The notes beneath the pieces were generated by a model. The model did not search any database. It was not told where the DNA came from and saw only the letters and a program-made list of their open reading frames with translations. A program made the position numbers and the translations under genes. This document shows positions 15,168-23,208 of a stretch of DNA of 39,927 bases, in pieces. Positions within the stretch are counted from its first letter, which is position 1; each line of letters starts with the position of its first letter. The stretch comes from Methylovulum sp. (GTDB lineage: Bacteria; Pseudomonadota; Gammaproteobacteria; Methylococcales; Methylomonadaceae): the NCBI GenBank assembly GCA_028712695.1, contig JAQTQZ010000031.1, positions 1 to 39,927 on the forward strand. The letters run 5' to 3'.

Positions 15168-16004
15168 TTATTTTCCGAAAAAATGCTTTGTGTGGAGAAA
15201 TTCATCTCTGCGGGTCTTGTCAAATGCGTTATTGATTAAAAAGCCAAACAGCTTCACCGGCCAACTGCGGGGAATGAGCCGGTTTTCCCAAGCGTAAAAC
15301 TTATTGATAAAGCCGGGTATCACGGTGGCCTTTTTGCCAAGCGAACGCAGTGCTACGCGCACGACTGCCTTGGGCGTTGAGGTAGTAACCGGCATTTTTT
15401 TCATGTTGATCGGCATTTGGGCGGGCATTGGGGTGTCGGTAAGCCCAGGTGCAAGCACAAGTACGTCAACACCATAAGGCTTCAGTTCTACATTCAAAGC
15501 TTCGCCTAGAGATAATATGTAGGCCTTGGATGCGGCATAATTGGCAGCGATTGGTACGCCCTGATAGCCAAACAAACTGGAGACAAAAATCAACGCACCA
15601 CGCCTGCGCGTTACCATTGCCTCACCGAACAACCGTGCCATACGCATCGGTACGTCAATGTTGAGCCGTGCCAATTGGATATGGCGACCCACACTGAGCT
15701 TTGTGAAATGGCCAGTGGCTTCCATGCCAGCGCTCATGACTACGAGGCCGATCTCGATGCCGGAAAGCGCTTGAAAGAGCTTCTCGACAGCGTCTTCTTC
15801 CAACAGATCGCGGCTTATGGTTTTGGCTTCTACCGTGAATTCGCGCGTTAGTTCTTGGGCAAGTGCTGCCAAGACATCGCCCCGCCGTGCAACTAGCACC
15901 AAATTCATACCATGAGATGCGAGTTGTCTGACGAATTCCAGGCCGATGCCGGAGTTGGCTCCAGTGACGAGAGCCCAACTGCCATAACGTTTAAGATTGT
16001 TCAT
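15168..16004 (-). CDS. Short-chain dehydrogenase/reductase
   Basis: 278 residues from the ATG at 16004; an in-frame ATG 21 bases upstream would overlap the preceding gene. The Rossmann motif is WALVTGANSGIGLEFVRQLA, followed by VMSAGMEATGH in the NNAG position, GALIFVSSLFGYQGVP with the catalytic Ser, and NYAASKAYILSLGEALNVEL with YxxxK. The C-terminal part (PGFINKFYAWENRLIPRSWP) is like SDRs annotated as acting on fatty or hydroxysteroid-like substrates. The NNAG motif is replaced by MSAG, seen in some members. It is downstream of the AhpD-like gene by 7 bases, so clearly in the same operon. Confidence 0.88.
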   Translation of the reverse strand: MNNLKRYGSWALVTGANSGIGLEFVRQLASHGMNLVLVARRGDVLAALAQELTREFTVEAKTISRDLLEEDAVEKLFQALSGIEIGLVVMSAGMEATGHFTKLSVGRHIQLARLNIDVPMRMARLFGEAMVTRRRGALIFVSSLFGYQGVPIAANYAASKAYILSLGEALNVELKPYGVDVLVLAPGLTDTPMPAQMPINMKKMPVTTSTPKAVVRVALRSLGKKATVIPGFINKFYAWENRLIPRSWPVKLFGFLINNAFDKTRRDEFLHTKHFFGK

Positions 16005-16011
16005 AATGTGA

Positions 16012-16446
16012 TTACTGGCCTTCATTCAGGGCATAGCTTGCAAAAGCTGAATCAATTGGTGTATTGAACAGATGGTTCGTGTAATTGCTAATAGTCTTCA
16101 TGGCAATCGCCAGCACTATTTCAAGGATTTGTTCCTCTTTATATCCAGCTTGAAGAAATTCTTTTATTTCAGAATCAATCGGAAGGCCACGCGATTGCAA
16201 AAGCCTACGGGTAAAGATCGAAAGTGCCGCAAGTTTTGTGTCTTGGATGATCTCGCCATTACGAATGGCATTGACAGCCTGGGATGGAACGCCGGACATC
16301 TTTTCTGCAACCATTGAGTGGGCAGCCACACAATAGCCACAGCCATGGATCAAGATTGGCACAGCTCGCTGCATATATTCCTGCGCCGCTAGCATTTGCT
16401 CAGGATTGAAAACGGCGGTTATGATTATTGTGGTTTTAGTAGTCAT
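16012..16446 (-). CDS. AhpD-like/carboxymuconolactone decarboxylase family protein
   Basis: 144 residues. The core HGCGYCVAAHSMVAEKMSG holds the CxxC and downstream His of the AhpD/CMD fold; the following helices are GEIIQDTKLAALSIFTRRLL and the C-terminal ILEIVLAIAMKTISNYTNHL. Family members act as thiol peroxidase partners or small reductases. The N-terminal 25 residues (TTKTTIIITAVFNPEQ) look unlike the normal helix, perhaps an altered end. It heads a minus-strand operon with the SDR and SRPBCC genes, and the dead Old Yellow Enzyme fragment lies just upstream. Co-occurrence of these families suggests detoxification of reactive carbonyls or quinones, an inference. Confidence 0.8.
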   Translation of the reverse strand: MTTKTTIIITAVFNPEQMLAAQEYMQRAVPILIHGCGYCVAAHSMVAEKMSGVPSQAVNAIRNGEIIQDTKLAALSIFTRRLLQSRGLPIDSEIKEFLQAGYKEEQILEIVLAIAMKTISNYTNHLFNTPIDSAFASYALNEGQ

Positions 16447-16502
16447 CGGATTAACGCCTCTATTGTTTAAATGGATGTGTATTTTTGGTTTTAAATCCCT
16501 TT

Positions 16503-16660
16503 TTATATGTGTGTTTCATTCAGTGTCGGATAATCGGTATAACCAGCCTCAGCGCAGCGTAAAAAGTACTTTGATCGGGCATATTCAGTAGAGCATCGCT
16601 TGCAAAGCGTTCCACCAAGTCTGGCTTTGCCATAACCGAAATTAGCCATGTAAGCCAGCA
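16503..16660 (-). pseudogene. C-terminal remnant of an Old Yellow Enzyme-type flavin oxidoreductase
   Basis: The minus strand reads KPDLVERFASDALLNMPDQS followed by TFYAA, then shifts frame and continues EAGYTDYPTLNETHI to a TAA at 16503. This is the conserved end of NADH:flavin oxidoreductase/OYE proteins (NPDLVERLR..APLN..D..TFYGG..GYTDYP). Only about 50 of some 360 residues remain, with one frameshift. It is on the same strand as the AhpD-like, SDR and SRPBCC genes and was probably their first gene. The rest up to 16895 shows nothing coding. Confidence 0.75.
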
Positions 16661-16895
16661 CTAGTGATAATGAACCCTGCCGAGTTTGATGGGGGTGGAT
16701 AAATCTGGGGCCATAAACGTTTCCTGAATAAAATTATATTTTCAGGGTCAGGATATATGGATTGTTTATGAATTGTAATGTTGATAAATGATAATTAGAT
16801 GCGCAAAAATGTTACATAACATTGTTTGACCAGCGCCATTATTGTCACTAGGCTGTGATGCCCTTCAACTAACCCTCTATTTTTAAATATCCATA

Positions 16896-17783
16896 ATGAC
16901 CACCTTAGATTGAGATGATATTAAGCATTTTCTTGCGCTGAGTCGCCACGGATCGGTGCGTGCCGCTTCGGACAAGCTTGGCATTAGCCATTCGACGGTG
17001 GCACGGCGGATTGAAGCTTTTGAGAAACGGCTTGGTGTGCGGTTGTTTGAGCGTTCATCCGTTGGCTATGCCCTTACTGCGGCAGGTGAAGAAGTTTTAA
17101 TCTCCGCCGAACAGATAGAAAGTGAAATACACAGCCTGGAACGGCGCATCGTGGGGCGAGACCAGCAACTTAGTGGTAGTATCAAGATAACGATGTTTGA
17201 TGTGTTGTGTACGCATTTGCTGATGCCGCACCTGACCGAGTTCACCCAACTGTATCCTGAGATTTCCCTCGAAGTGTCCATTTCTTACGAGCCGTTGGAT
17301 TTGGGAAAAAGGGAAGCGGATATTGCCCTGCGCTGCACCAATAACCCCCCCGAGCATTTGATTGGCAAACGCTTGGTCGCGCTGCACTATGCGGCCTACG
17401 CCGCAGTGGACTATTTGCAGCAGCATGACCTCAACACCGATACCGCCGTGCGCTGGATTGGTTATGGTGGGCGTGAGGAATACCCCGCATGGGTCAAAGC
17501 CAGCGCTTACCCGCACATACCGGTAAAAGGCGTGTTTGAAAGCATACTGCTGCAATTTGAAGCGGCTAAATCAGGGATGGGCATTGCCATGCTCCCCTGT
17601 TTTCTGGGTGATCCTGAGCCGATACTACAGCGCCTAACACCAGGTACATCCAGCCCCGTTTCTAATCTTTGGTTGCTGACCCACACCGATATGCGCACGA
17701 CGGCACGATTGCGGGTTTTTTCTGAATTTATCGCGGCGGCTGTGCTGAGTCACCGCAGACTGATTGAAGGCAGCACAGTTTGA
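16896..17783 (+). pseudogene. LysR-family regulator with an in-frame TGA at codon 6
   Basis: From the ATG at 16896 the frame reads MTTLD, then TGA (16911-16913), then DDIKHFLALSRHGSVRAASD and KLGISHSTVARRIEAFEKRL, a normal LysR helix-turn-helix. Relatives have Trp at this position (LDWDD), so a single TGG-to-TGA change explains it. The rest is complete: effector domain with SIKITMFDVLCTHLLMPHL and a proper C-terminal end, 295 codons in all. A GTG at 16956 could restart translation but would cut the first helix of the DNA-binding domain. It is divergent from the AhpD-SDR-SRPBCC group, its probable target, whose OYE gene is also dead. Other genes use TGA as stop, so recoding is unlikely. Confidence 0.8.
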
Positions 17784-17823
17784 ATGGGTGTTGAGAAGTC
17801 GGATTCGTTGATGGCACGCGCTT

Positions 17824-18162
17824 TCAGCTACCCAGATACGCCCGCTCGACCTGCTTAAGCCGCGCCAAACAGCCTTGCCTTGACGGATTTTTGATGTCAC
17901 AGGCACAAGTGCCCGAGCGGGTTTGGGCAATGACAAACGGCTTGGACGGTTCTGCCTTATCGGCTTGTAAAGCTGATCGATAGTGCGCTTTTGAAATATC
18001 AAAACAATAGCAAAGCATAGCTTCTTGGATGATTCTGGCAGTCCTTAACTGTTGTTTGGGAATCATGCTTCCCCCAGTTGAAAAATAACCCACCGTACAC
18101 GTTTTAGCCGGACAAAAATAATAGTCGCCTGGACGGATTGCTTGGTTTTCCGGAAATCTCAC
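17824..18162 (-). CDS. CopZ N-terminal-like Zn/2Fe-2S protein, damaged at its 5' end
   Basis: The 112-residue frame from a GTG has GDYYFCPAKTCTVGYFST, MLCYCFDISKAHY and TCACDIKNPSRQGCLARLKQ: three cysteine groups arranged as in the Zn/2Fe-2S domain of CopZ-type copper chaperones and their bacterial relatives. The family normally starts with CPVCG. Upstream in the same frame, CGITCRHVSIKNLYHQ is readable to about 18210, and SQYCPV in another frame just before, so CPV and CG are separated by a frameshift at about 18211 and no start codon is left upstream. The final CCL of the family is GCL here. Probably a recent pseudogene; a sequencing error is the alternative. Function in the family: metal or electron transfer in the cytoplasm. 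Confidence 0.6.
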   Translation of the reverse strand: MRFPENQAIRPGDYYFCPAKTCTVGYFSTGGSMIPKQQLRTARIIQEAMLCYCFDISKAHYRSALQADKAEPSKPFVIAQTRSGTCACDIKNPSRQGCLARLKQVERAYLGS

Positions 18163-18362
18163 TTGATGATAGAGGTTTTTTATACTGACGTGTCGGCACG
18201 TTATACCGCACTGGACAATATTGTGACTTCGGCCTGTTTGTCCAGCTTGCCTATTTTGTCTACGGCGAACATCATAGTGGCATAGGCTCCTGTCCCATTT
18301 AAAAACGGTCGCTATTAGGGCGGCGCTGGATAACCTGTCCGCCGCTAGGTTTTGCCCGCCAG

Positions 18363-20015
18363 TTACGCCAATGCGCTTTTAGCACGACGATAACGCCGGA
18401 TCAAGGCATTGGTCGAGCTGTCATGGCTAAGTTGTGGCTCAGCCACGCTTTTCAGTTCGACCGCGGTTTTTTGCGCCAACACCTTGCCTAACTCGACGCC
18501 CCATTGATCGAATGAATCAATATTCCAGATCACCCCTTGCGTGAACACGCTGTGTTCGTAAAGTGCAACCAGCTTGCCCAGCGCTTCGGGCGTCAATTGT
18601 CCGACCAGCAAGGTGTTGGTCGGACGGTTGCCCTCGAAGGTGCGGTGCGGCACCAGCCAGTCGGGAATCCCGTCGGCTTTGACTTCATCTTCGGTCTTGC
18701 CGAAGGCCAAGGCTTCGGTTTGCGCGAACAGGTTTGCCATCAGCAGGTCATGCTGGTCGCCCAGCGGATTCAGGGCCTGATTGAAACCGATAAAATCGCA
18801 GGGAATCAAGCGGGTGCCCTGGTGCAGCAACTGGAAGAACGAATGTTGGCCGTTAGTCCCCGGCTCGCCCCAATAAATCGGCGCCGTTGGGTAATCGACA
18901 ACCGCGCCGTCCAGGGTGATATGCTTGCCGTTGCTCTCCATTGTCAATTGTTGCAAGTAGGCCGGGAAACGCTTGAGGTACTGGCAGTATGGGAACACCG
19001 CGACCGATTGGCCCCCAAAGAAGTTGTTGTACCAAAGCTTGAGCAAGCCCATGATGACCGGCATGTTCCGCTCGAACGGCGCGGTGCGGAAATGTTCATC
19101 CATGGCATGAAAGCCAGCCAGCATCGCCCGAAAATTGTCCGCGCCGACCGCGATCATGGTCGACAAGCCTATCGCCGAATCCATCGAATAGCGGCCGCCG
19201 TCCCAATCCCAGAAGCCAAACATATTGTCGGTATTGATGCCGAATTTGCTGACTTCTTCGGCATTGGTCGACACCGCGACAAAGTGCCGCCGCACTGCTT
19301 GGTGGTCACCTAATGCCGCCAAACACCAATCCCGCGCAGCGCGGGCATTGGTCAGGGTTTCCAACGTGGTAAAGGTTTTCGAGCAGACGATAAACAAAGT
19401 TTCTTCAGGATCAAGGTCGCGGGTGGCTTCGGCAAAGTCAGTGCCGTCCACGTTTGAGACGAAACGCAGGTTCAGGTCGCGCTGGCTGTAATGCCGTAGC
19501 GCCTCGTAGGCCATCACCGGCCCCAGGTCGGAACCGCCAATGCCGATATTGACGATGTTGCGGATAGGTTTGCCGGTGTGGCCCCGCCAATCGCCGCTAC
19601 GGATTTGTTCTGAAAAAACCGCCATCCGGTCGAGCACGGCGTGGACATCCGCCACCACGTCAACACCGTCAAGCAGGATGGTGCTGCCTTTAGGCGCGCG
19701 TAAAGCGGTGTGCAGGGCGGCCCGCTGTTCGGTCACGTTAACGGTGTCGCCGTTAAACAGGGCGGCAATGCGCTGGCGTAAGCCGCATTCTTCCGCCAGG
19801 TTTATCAGTAGCTGTAGCGTCTCATCGGTTATCCGGTTTTTTGAATAATCGAGGTAAATGCCCGCCGCCTCAAGCACCAGGCGCTCACCGCGTAGCGGCT
19901 CGTCGTTGAACAACTGGCGCAAGTGCAAGGGCTGAATTTGCTGGTAATGTGCCTCAAGCGCCTGCCAGGCGGGGCGTTTTGTCAGAAATTGGGTTGCGGT
20001 ATCGTTGGTCGTCAT
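18363..20015 (-). CDS. pgi: Glucose-6-phosphate isomerase
   Basis: 550 residues from the ATG at 20015, close to the 549 of E. coli Pgi. Motifs in order: [88 protein letters not shown], the active-site segment [18 protein letters not shown] with its Glu and His, and QWGVELGK with the catalytic Lys. The C-terminus [17 protein letters not shown] is the normal one. It interconverts glucose 6-phosphate and fructose 6-phosphate, feeding both glycogen or sugar synthesis and the Entner-Doudoroff genes at 23927. The start overlaps the stop of the zwf remnant as TAATG, so it was once translated in a zwf-pgi operon. The frame extends 19 codons upstream but that is the end of the dead gene. Confidence 0.95.
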   Translation of the reverse strand: MTTNDTATQFLTKRPAWQALEAHYQQIQPLHLRQLFNDEPLRGERLVLEAAGIYLDYSKNRITDETLQLLINLAEECGLRQRIAALFNGDTVNVTEQRAALHTALRAPKGSTILLDGVDVVADVHAVLDRMAVFSEQIRSGDWRGHTGKPIRNIVNIGIGGSDLGPVMAYEALRHYSQRDLNLRFVSNVDGTDFAEATRDLDPEETLFIVCSKTFTTLETLTNARAARDWCLAALGDHQAVRRHFVAVSTNAEEVSKFGINTDNMFGFWDWDGGRYSMDSAIGLSTMIAVGADNFRAMLAGFHAMDEHFRTAPFERNMPVIMGLLKLWYNNFFGGQSVAVFPYCQYLKRFPAYLQQLTMESNGKHITLDGAVVDYPTAPIYWGEPGTNGQHSFFQLLHQGTRLIPCDFIGFNQALNPLGDQHDLLMANLFAQTEALAFGKTEDEVKADGIPDWLVPHRTFEGNRPTNTLLVGQLTPEALGKLVALYEHSVFTQGVIWNIDSFDQWGVELGKVLAQKTAVELKSVAEPQLSHDSSTNALIRRYRRAKSALA

Positions 20016-20418
20016 TATTTTGTTGCTCCGTTGGGTTGGGTGGTGTCGGTTTGTCGTTCCAGTGGCCGCCATTGGTGGCCGTTGCGGGCCAAGAGTTCAT
20101 CGGCGGCTTTGGGACCTTCGCTGCCGGCGGCATAGTTGGGGAAAGCATCGGATGGCTATTGCAGCCAGACGGCAAGGATAGGTTCTATCAAACGCCATTG
20201 CGCCTCCACGCCGTCACGGCGAGTGAACAACGTGGCGTCACCACACAGCGCGTCCAGCAACAAGGTTTCATAGGCTTCGGGAATGCGCAGCTTGAAGGCT
20301 TGCTGATAGCTAAAATCCATGCGCACGTTGGCGACCTGCATGGCAATGCCGGGTTGTTTGGCATCAAAGCTGATGTCAATGCCCTCGTGCAGCCGTTGCG
20401 CTTGAACCGCTCGCGCCG
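20015..20418 (-). pseudogene. C-terminal remnant of a glucose-6-phosphate dehydrogenase (second zwf)
   Basis: Readable in one frame: RLHEGIDISFDAKQPGIAMQ, VANVRMDFSYQQAFKLRIPE, AYETLLLDALCGDATLFTRR and VEAQWRLIEPILAVWLQ, a TAG, then [32 protein letters not shown]. This is the C-terminal quarter of Zwf; the NADP and active-site domains are absent. The left break is exactly at the 19-bp motif (20419-20437). The TAG at 20153-20155 is a further lesion. It differs clearly from the intact Zwf at 23927, which ends in GNPTLFLSREEIEQAWTWVD, so the two are not recent duplicates. Confidence 0.85.
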
Positions 20419-20437
20419 CTTATAAAACACGTTCTGG
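20419..20437 (-). repeat. 19-bp motif, copy 4, at the zwf break
   Basis: On the minus strand CCAGAACGTGTTTTATAAG, matching copy 1 at 16 of 19 positions. A short frame reading RHQNFLEAAMPYINLPERVL enters it from the right and stops in it at 20420, possibly the end of another broken gene. Confidence 0.45.
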
Positions 20438-20488
20438 TAGGTTGATATAAGGCATAGCCGCTTCAAGGAAGTTCTGGTGGCGATGGAT

Positions 20489-20564
20489 GATTAAGATATG
20501 CGGTTATAATGCGGTTTTGTTTTTTCGGCGAACTGGGCCGCGTCCGGGCAGCCCTACGTTATAC
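20489..20564 (+). repeat. Partial attC-like site before the first cassette gene
   Basis: The stretch GCGGTTATAATGCGGTTTT then a CCGG-containing region and TACGTTATAC closely parallels the right two thirds of the attC-like site at 21558-21644. The right core GTTATAC is present at 20558; a matching left core is not evident, so this is probably a truncated attC. Confidence 0.4.
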
Positions 20565-20586
20565 ATTTTCAGAAAGGAATTGACTC

Positions 20587-21000
20587 ATGCTTTCCATATT
20601 CAAAAAACCGATAGTCCTGTTAAAGCTTGAAGGCTTCGCTGTCTTTCTCTTGGCGCTCGTTATTTATTGGCAGCAGTCTTTGGGATGGACGCTGTTCTGG
20701 GCAACTGTACTGCTCCCAGACCTTGCCCTCCTTGGGTATCTCATTAATGCCAAGGCTGGGGCAACAGCGTACAACGTCACACACTCAAAATTGTTACCTA
20801 GTGCGTTAGCTATTGTTGCCGTCGTAATGGGTAATGCCTTGTTCTTGGCCTTGGCCCTTATTTGGTTTGTCCACATTGGCGTAGATAGGATGCTGGGTTA
20901 CGGCCTAAAGTATCCGGAGGGATTTAAAGCCACCCATCTTGGCACCATTGGGCAAATGGGTGGCGAACCACGTAGTGGCTATTTACCTTGTGGAAAATAA
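20587..21000 (+). CDS. DUF4260 family membrane protein, cassette-borne
   Basis: 137 residues with three to four hydrophobic segments (LEGFAVFLLALVIYW, LFWATVLLPDLALLGYLI, SALAIVAVVMGNALFLALAL). The motifs LPDLALLGYLINAKAG, YNVTHSK and WFVHIGVDRMLGYGLKYPEG, FKATHLG are those of DUF4260, small membrane proteins of unknown function. A GAAAGGAATTG ribosome binding site precedes the ATG. The gene begins shortly after an attC-like core (20558) and ends 4 bases before the next attC-like site, the tight spacing of integron cassettes. DUF4260 genes are plausible cassette cargo. Composition is similar to neighbours. Confidence 0.8.
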   Translation: MLSIFKKPIVLLKLEGFAVFLLALVIYWQQSLGWTLFWATVLLPDLALLGYLINAKAGATAYNVTHSKLLPSALAIVAVVMGNALFLALALIWFVHIGVDRMLGYGLKYPEGFKATHLGTIGQMGGEPRSGYLPCGK

Positions 21001-21004
21001 AAAT

Positions 21005-21067
21005 GTATAACCTCAGGCTCAAACAGGACTGCGCAAAAGCACGAAGTCCTTTAGCGCCACGTTATGC
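21005..21067. repeat. attC-like recombination site A
   Basis: Left core GTATAAC (21005-21011) and right core GTTATGC (21061-21067) bound a 63-bp imperfect palindrome. The complement of the right half, GCATAACGTGGCGCTAAAGG, pairs along the left half (GTATAACCTCAGGCTCAAAC) with a few unpaired bases, and AGGACT(G)CG repeats in the inner stem. Core layout, length and extrahelical bases fit integron attC sites. It lies directly between two small ORFs. Confidence 0.7.
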
Positions 21068-21076
21068 ACTTTACCC

Positions 21077-21592
21077 ATGAATGAATTTCCAGAGTTTGCA
21101 GAGGAATATACCCCCATAGAACGTGCCAGAATCTTTGTTACCGGCTTAATTAGTGGTTGTCTCGTCGTGGCCGTGAGCAAGCTGTACTTTTTTCCATGGC
21201 TAAATGTGTTCGCCAATTCAGCCCATTGCCGCACTGTGTTCGGTTTTGACGGGCTTACTGTGCTTTGGTACGGTTTGTTTGTTGGCATCCCGTTCTCTTG
21301 TGTTCTGCTTGTAGGTAGTGCGATAGGGTATCGAGGGTATAAAATCTTACGGGATCACCAGACACCGCCTAATGGTGAAAAAGTTATGCGTCCAACTCGT
21401 ATTATTCGAGGGTCAAAGGCTAAAATTGCGGGCTATTTACATTTAATGGCCTTTTTCCCATTTTTTGTGATTTCCATTTGGGGCGGCTTTCAGGCGAGCG
21501 CCATGTCCAAGCAAGCGCAAATAAAAAACAGGAACGGGTCTTGCCCACAGACATCCAACCTAACCTGGCGCTCAATTGGAGCGCGGTTATAA
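21077..21592 (+). CDS. Small cassette-borne membrane protein, unknown
   Basis: 171 residues with three hydrophobic segments: IFVTGLISGCLVVAVSKLYF, VLWYGLFVGIPFSCVLLVGS and LHLMAFFPFFVISIWGGFQA. Charged loop GYRGYKILRDHQTPP and a cytosolic-looking KVMRPTRIIRGSKAK lie between the second and third. No family recognised. Its start is 10 bases after attC-like site A and its last dozen codons run into attC-like site B, so the C-terminal tail is encoded by the recombination site, which is common in cassettes. Function unknown; similar small membrane proteins are frequent cassette cargo. Confidence 0.65.
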   Translation: MNEFPEFAEEYTPIERARIFVTGLISGCLVVAVSKLYFFPWLNVFANSAHCRTVFGFDGLTVLWYGLFVGIPFSCVLLVGSAIGYRGYKILRDHQTPPNGEKVMRPTRIIRGSKAKIAGYLHLMAFFPFFVISIWGGFQASAMSKQAQIKNRNGSCPQTSNLTWRSIGARL

Positions 21593-21644
21593 TACGGTTT
21601 TATTTTTCAGCTTCCTGGCGTGCCCGGTTGGTTTTACGTTAGGC
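21558..21644. repeat. attC-like recombination site B
   Basis: Left core ACCTAAC (21558-21564) and right core GTTAGGC (21638-21644), 87 bp. The left arm CTGGCGCTCAATTGGAGCGC and the right arm GCGTGCCCGGTTGGTTTTAC pair imperfectly (GCGCTCCAATTG opposite GCGTGCCCGGTTG). The right part shares sequence with 20489-20564. No integrase gene is in the window. Confidence 0.7.
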
Positions 21645-21745
21645 AGTGAATTGGATACACGAAACAGTGTATCCCGTCTTGCGGGTTTCCGGTTTGCTGC
21701 GTACCGGTTAACCGCAATCGCTACCGCAGCATTGGGAGTGTATCT

Positions 21746-23143
21746 ATGTGTGTTAATAATAAACTGAACAAGATGGCTGGGCTAAATGCCCCCGCAAATC
21801 TAGCCTTAAAACGCGTTTGCGCTTTTGCGGCAATTGTTTTTATAGGGATATCTGGCGCAAGTTTGGCGACGACGGCGCAGGCAGCGGTGGTATTTAAGCC
21901 GTTGGTTAGGGAAGGTCAAGAACGACCCGACAAGGCTGATCCTAACAGCGCCGATTTCTTTTCGGGAGTGGCATGTGGCGTGGTTGAGGGTAATGACGTG
22001 GTGTTCCGTTCAATGCATGATGGCTTTCGGACAGGTTTTGATTCGATTTGGACAATCAAAGCAAACGCTACCGGATTACGCAAAATAGTCGGCAAAAACC
22101 GGCTGGCACCCGGTGGATTTGGTAAATTTATGGATTTTGGTTCAAATAACGGTGGCGATTACACAACATCACCGTTGTTGCATAATGGCCTAATCGCTTT
22201 CTTGGGTCACGATTCAAATCCAAACACCGATTTACGCGGCGCCGGAGGCTTGTATTCAGTGCGCCTCTCGAATGCAGTGATTAAACGGGTTGCTAACTAC
22301 AATACGCCTAATCCTAGCCTAGGCGGCTTTTTGTTTGGGCAATTTACCGGCATTAGCCAGCAAGGTTGTCACAATGCCTATGCTTTTAATGGTAAGGACG
22401 TATTTTTTACTGCAGCAACACTAGGCAATAATGATCCCTCAGGTGTTTATCAAGCACGATATGATGGTGCCGGTTTGAAAAAGGTGCGTGACAACAACGA
22501 TCCTGACACCTCCTTCCCATTTTTTCAGCCCCGCGGTTTTTATGCACCTACCCTAGGGGTAAATCCGGTCACCGGAGCCACTTTCCTTGGCTATGCCGGT
22601 TACAATGTTTTCGGGCCGCAAGCGTTGTATGTTGGCAAGCAGCATAGCATGCTGCGTTCAGATAATTTACCGGGCGATCCAAGTCCTGCAACGGGTGGGT
22701 CGTCTTTTGATTACTTCTTGTTTGATCGTTTTACCGCTGTCTTTTATGCCGAAGCGGGGGAGGATTATTACGGTATTTTTTCCCGGCGCAATAATACCGG
22801 GCCAATCCGTAAGATCGTTACTAACTTGGATAAATTGCCCGGCATAGACCAATGTCCAATCAATGCCATCGGTAATTTCATTGCTGATGCGGGACGGGTG
22901 TTCTTTTATGCCAATACCACCAATTGTGATGGCTTGACCGCTAATGGCAGAATGGGGATTTTTATGGCAAAAGACAATAAAATCGAGCGCATTATTGGTA
23001 TCGGCGACTCGCTTGGCGATGGTTCGGAAGCTGTTGAAGTGCAAAACGAATTAGGGCCAGGTTCAGTGTATGGAAAACGGTTGGTTTTTAGTGTGAGGAC
23101 AACGAAATCCAATCGCACCCTTTACATTGCAACTTTGCCTTGA
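21746..23143 (+). CDS. Secreted repeat protein, probably beta-propeller-like
   Basis: 465 residues. The ATG at 21746 has a GGGAG site 8 bases upstream. The signal peptide is VCAFAAIVFIGISGASLATT with cleavage near AQA-A. The mature part has loosely repeating units of a Val/Phe-rich strand, a Gly/Asp turn and a hydrophobic strand, for example VVEGNDVVFRSMHDGF, LLHNGLIAFLGHDSN, AFNGKDVFFTAATLGNND, FTAVFYAEAGEDYYGIF and IADAGRVFFYANTTNCD. This pattern, with phrases like GKRLVFSV and KIVGKNRLAPGG, resembles exported DUF7453-type or choice-of-anchor repeat proteins. No catalytic motif, sorting tail or anchor is visible. It starts 102 bases beyond attC-like site B and may be outside the cassette array. 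Confidence 0.65.
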   Translation: MCVNNKLNKMAGLNAPANLALKRVCAFAAIVFIGISGASLATTAQAAVVFKPLVREGQERPDKADPNSADFFSGVACGVVEGNDVVFRSMHDGFRTGFDSIWTIKANATGLRKIVGKNRLAPGGFGKFMDFGSNNGGDYTTSPLLHNGLIAFLGHDSNPNTDLRGAGGLYSVRLSNAVIKRVANYNTPNPSLGGFLFGQFTGISQQGCHNAYAFNGKDVFFTAATLGNNDPSGVYQARYDGAGLKKVRDNNDPDTSFPFFQPRGFYAPTLGVNPVTGATFLGYAGYNVFGPQALYVGKQHSMLRSDNLPGDPSPATGGSSFDYFLFDRFTAVFYAEAGEDYYGIFSRRNNTGPIRKIVTNLDKLPGIDQCPINAIGNFIADAGRVFFYANTTNCDGLTANGRMGIFMAKDNKIERIIGIGDSLGDGSEAVEVQNELGPGSVYGKRLVFSVRTTKSNRTLYIATLP

Positions 23144-23194
23144 AAAAATAATAAAGCCTGGTCTGGTAGCACAGCAGGTTGGGGTGGAGGCACG

Positions 23195-23206
23195 CCCCCC
23201 CCCCCC
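23195..23206 (+). repeat. Run of 12 C
   Basis: Uninterrupted cytosine tract at the left edge of the ISAzo13-like remnant. Such tracts vary in length by slippage and are error-prone in assemblies. Confidence 0.8.
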
Positions 23207-23208
23207 GA

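Noticed and set aside
16911-16913. TGA as selenocysteine or reassigned Trp codon in the LysR gene
   Set aside because: TGA serves as the normal stop for several genes here, relatives have Trp at this position, and no selenocysteine insertion element is apparent after it.
18201-18275. Short frame MMFAVDKIGKLDKQ... on the minus strand
   Set aside because: It looks protein-like but only 24 codons remain and I cannot name a family or confirm a start.
18537-19313. 258-codon plus-strand open frame
   Set aside because: It is wholly antisense to pgi and has no recognisable domain.
20505-20520. TATAAT within GGTTATAATGCGG as a promoter for the cassette genes
   Set aside because: No -35 box at proper spacing was found, and the same sequence recurs inside attC-like site B, so it is better explained as part of the recombination site.
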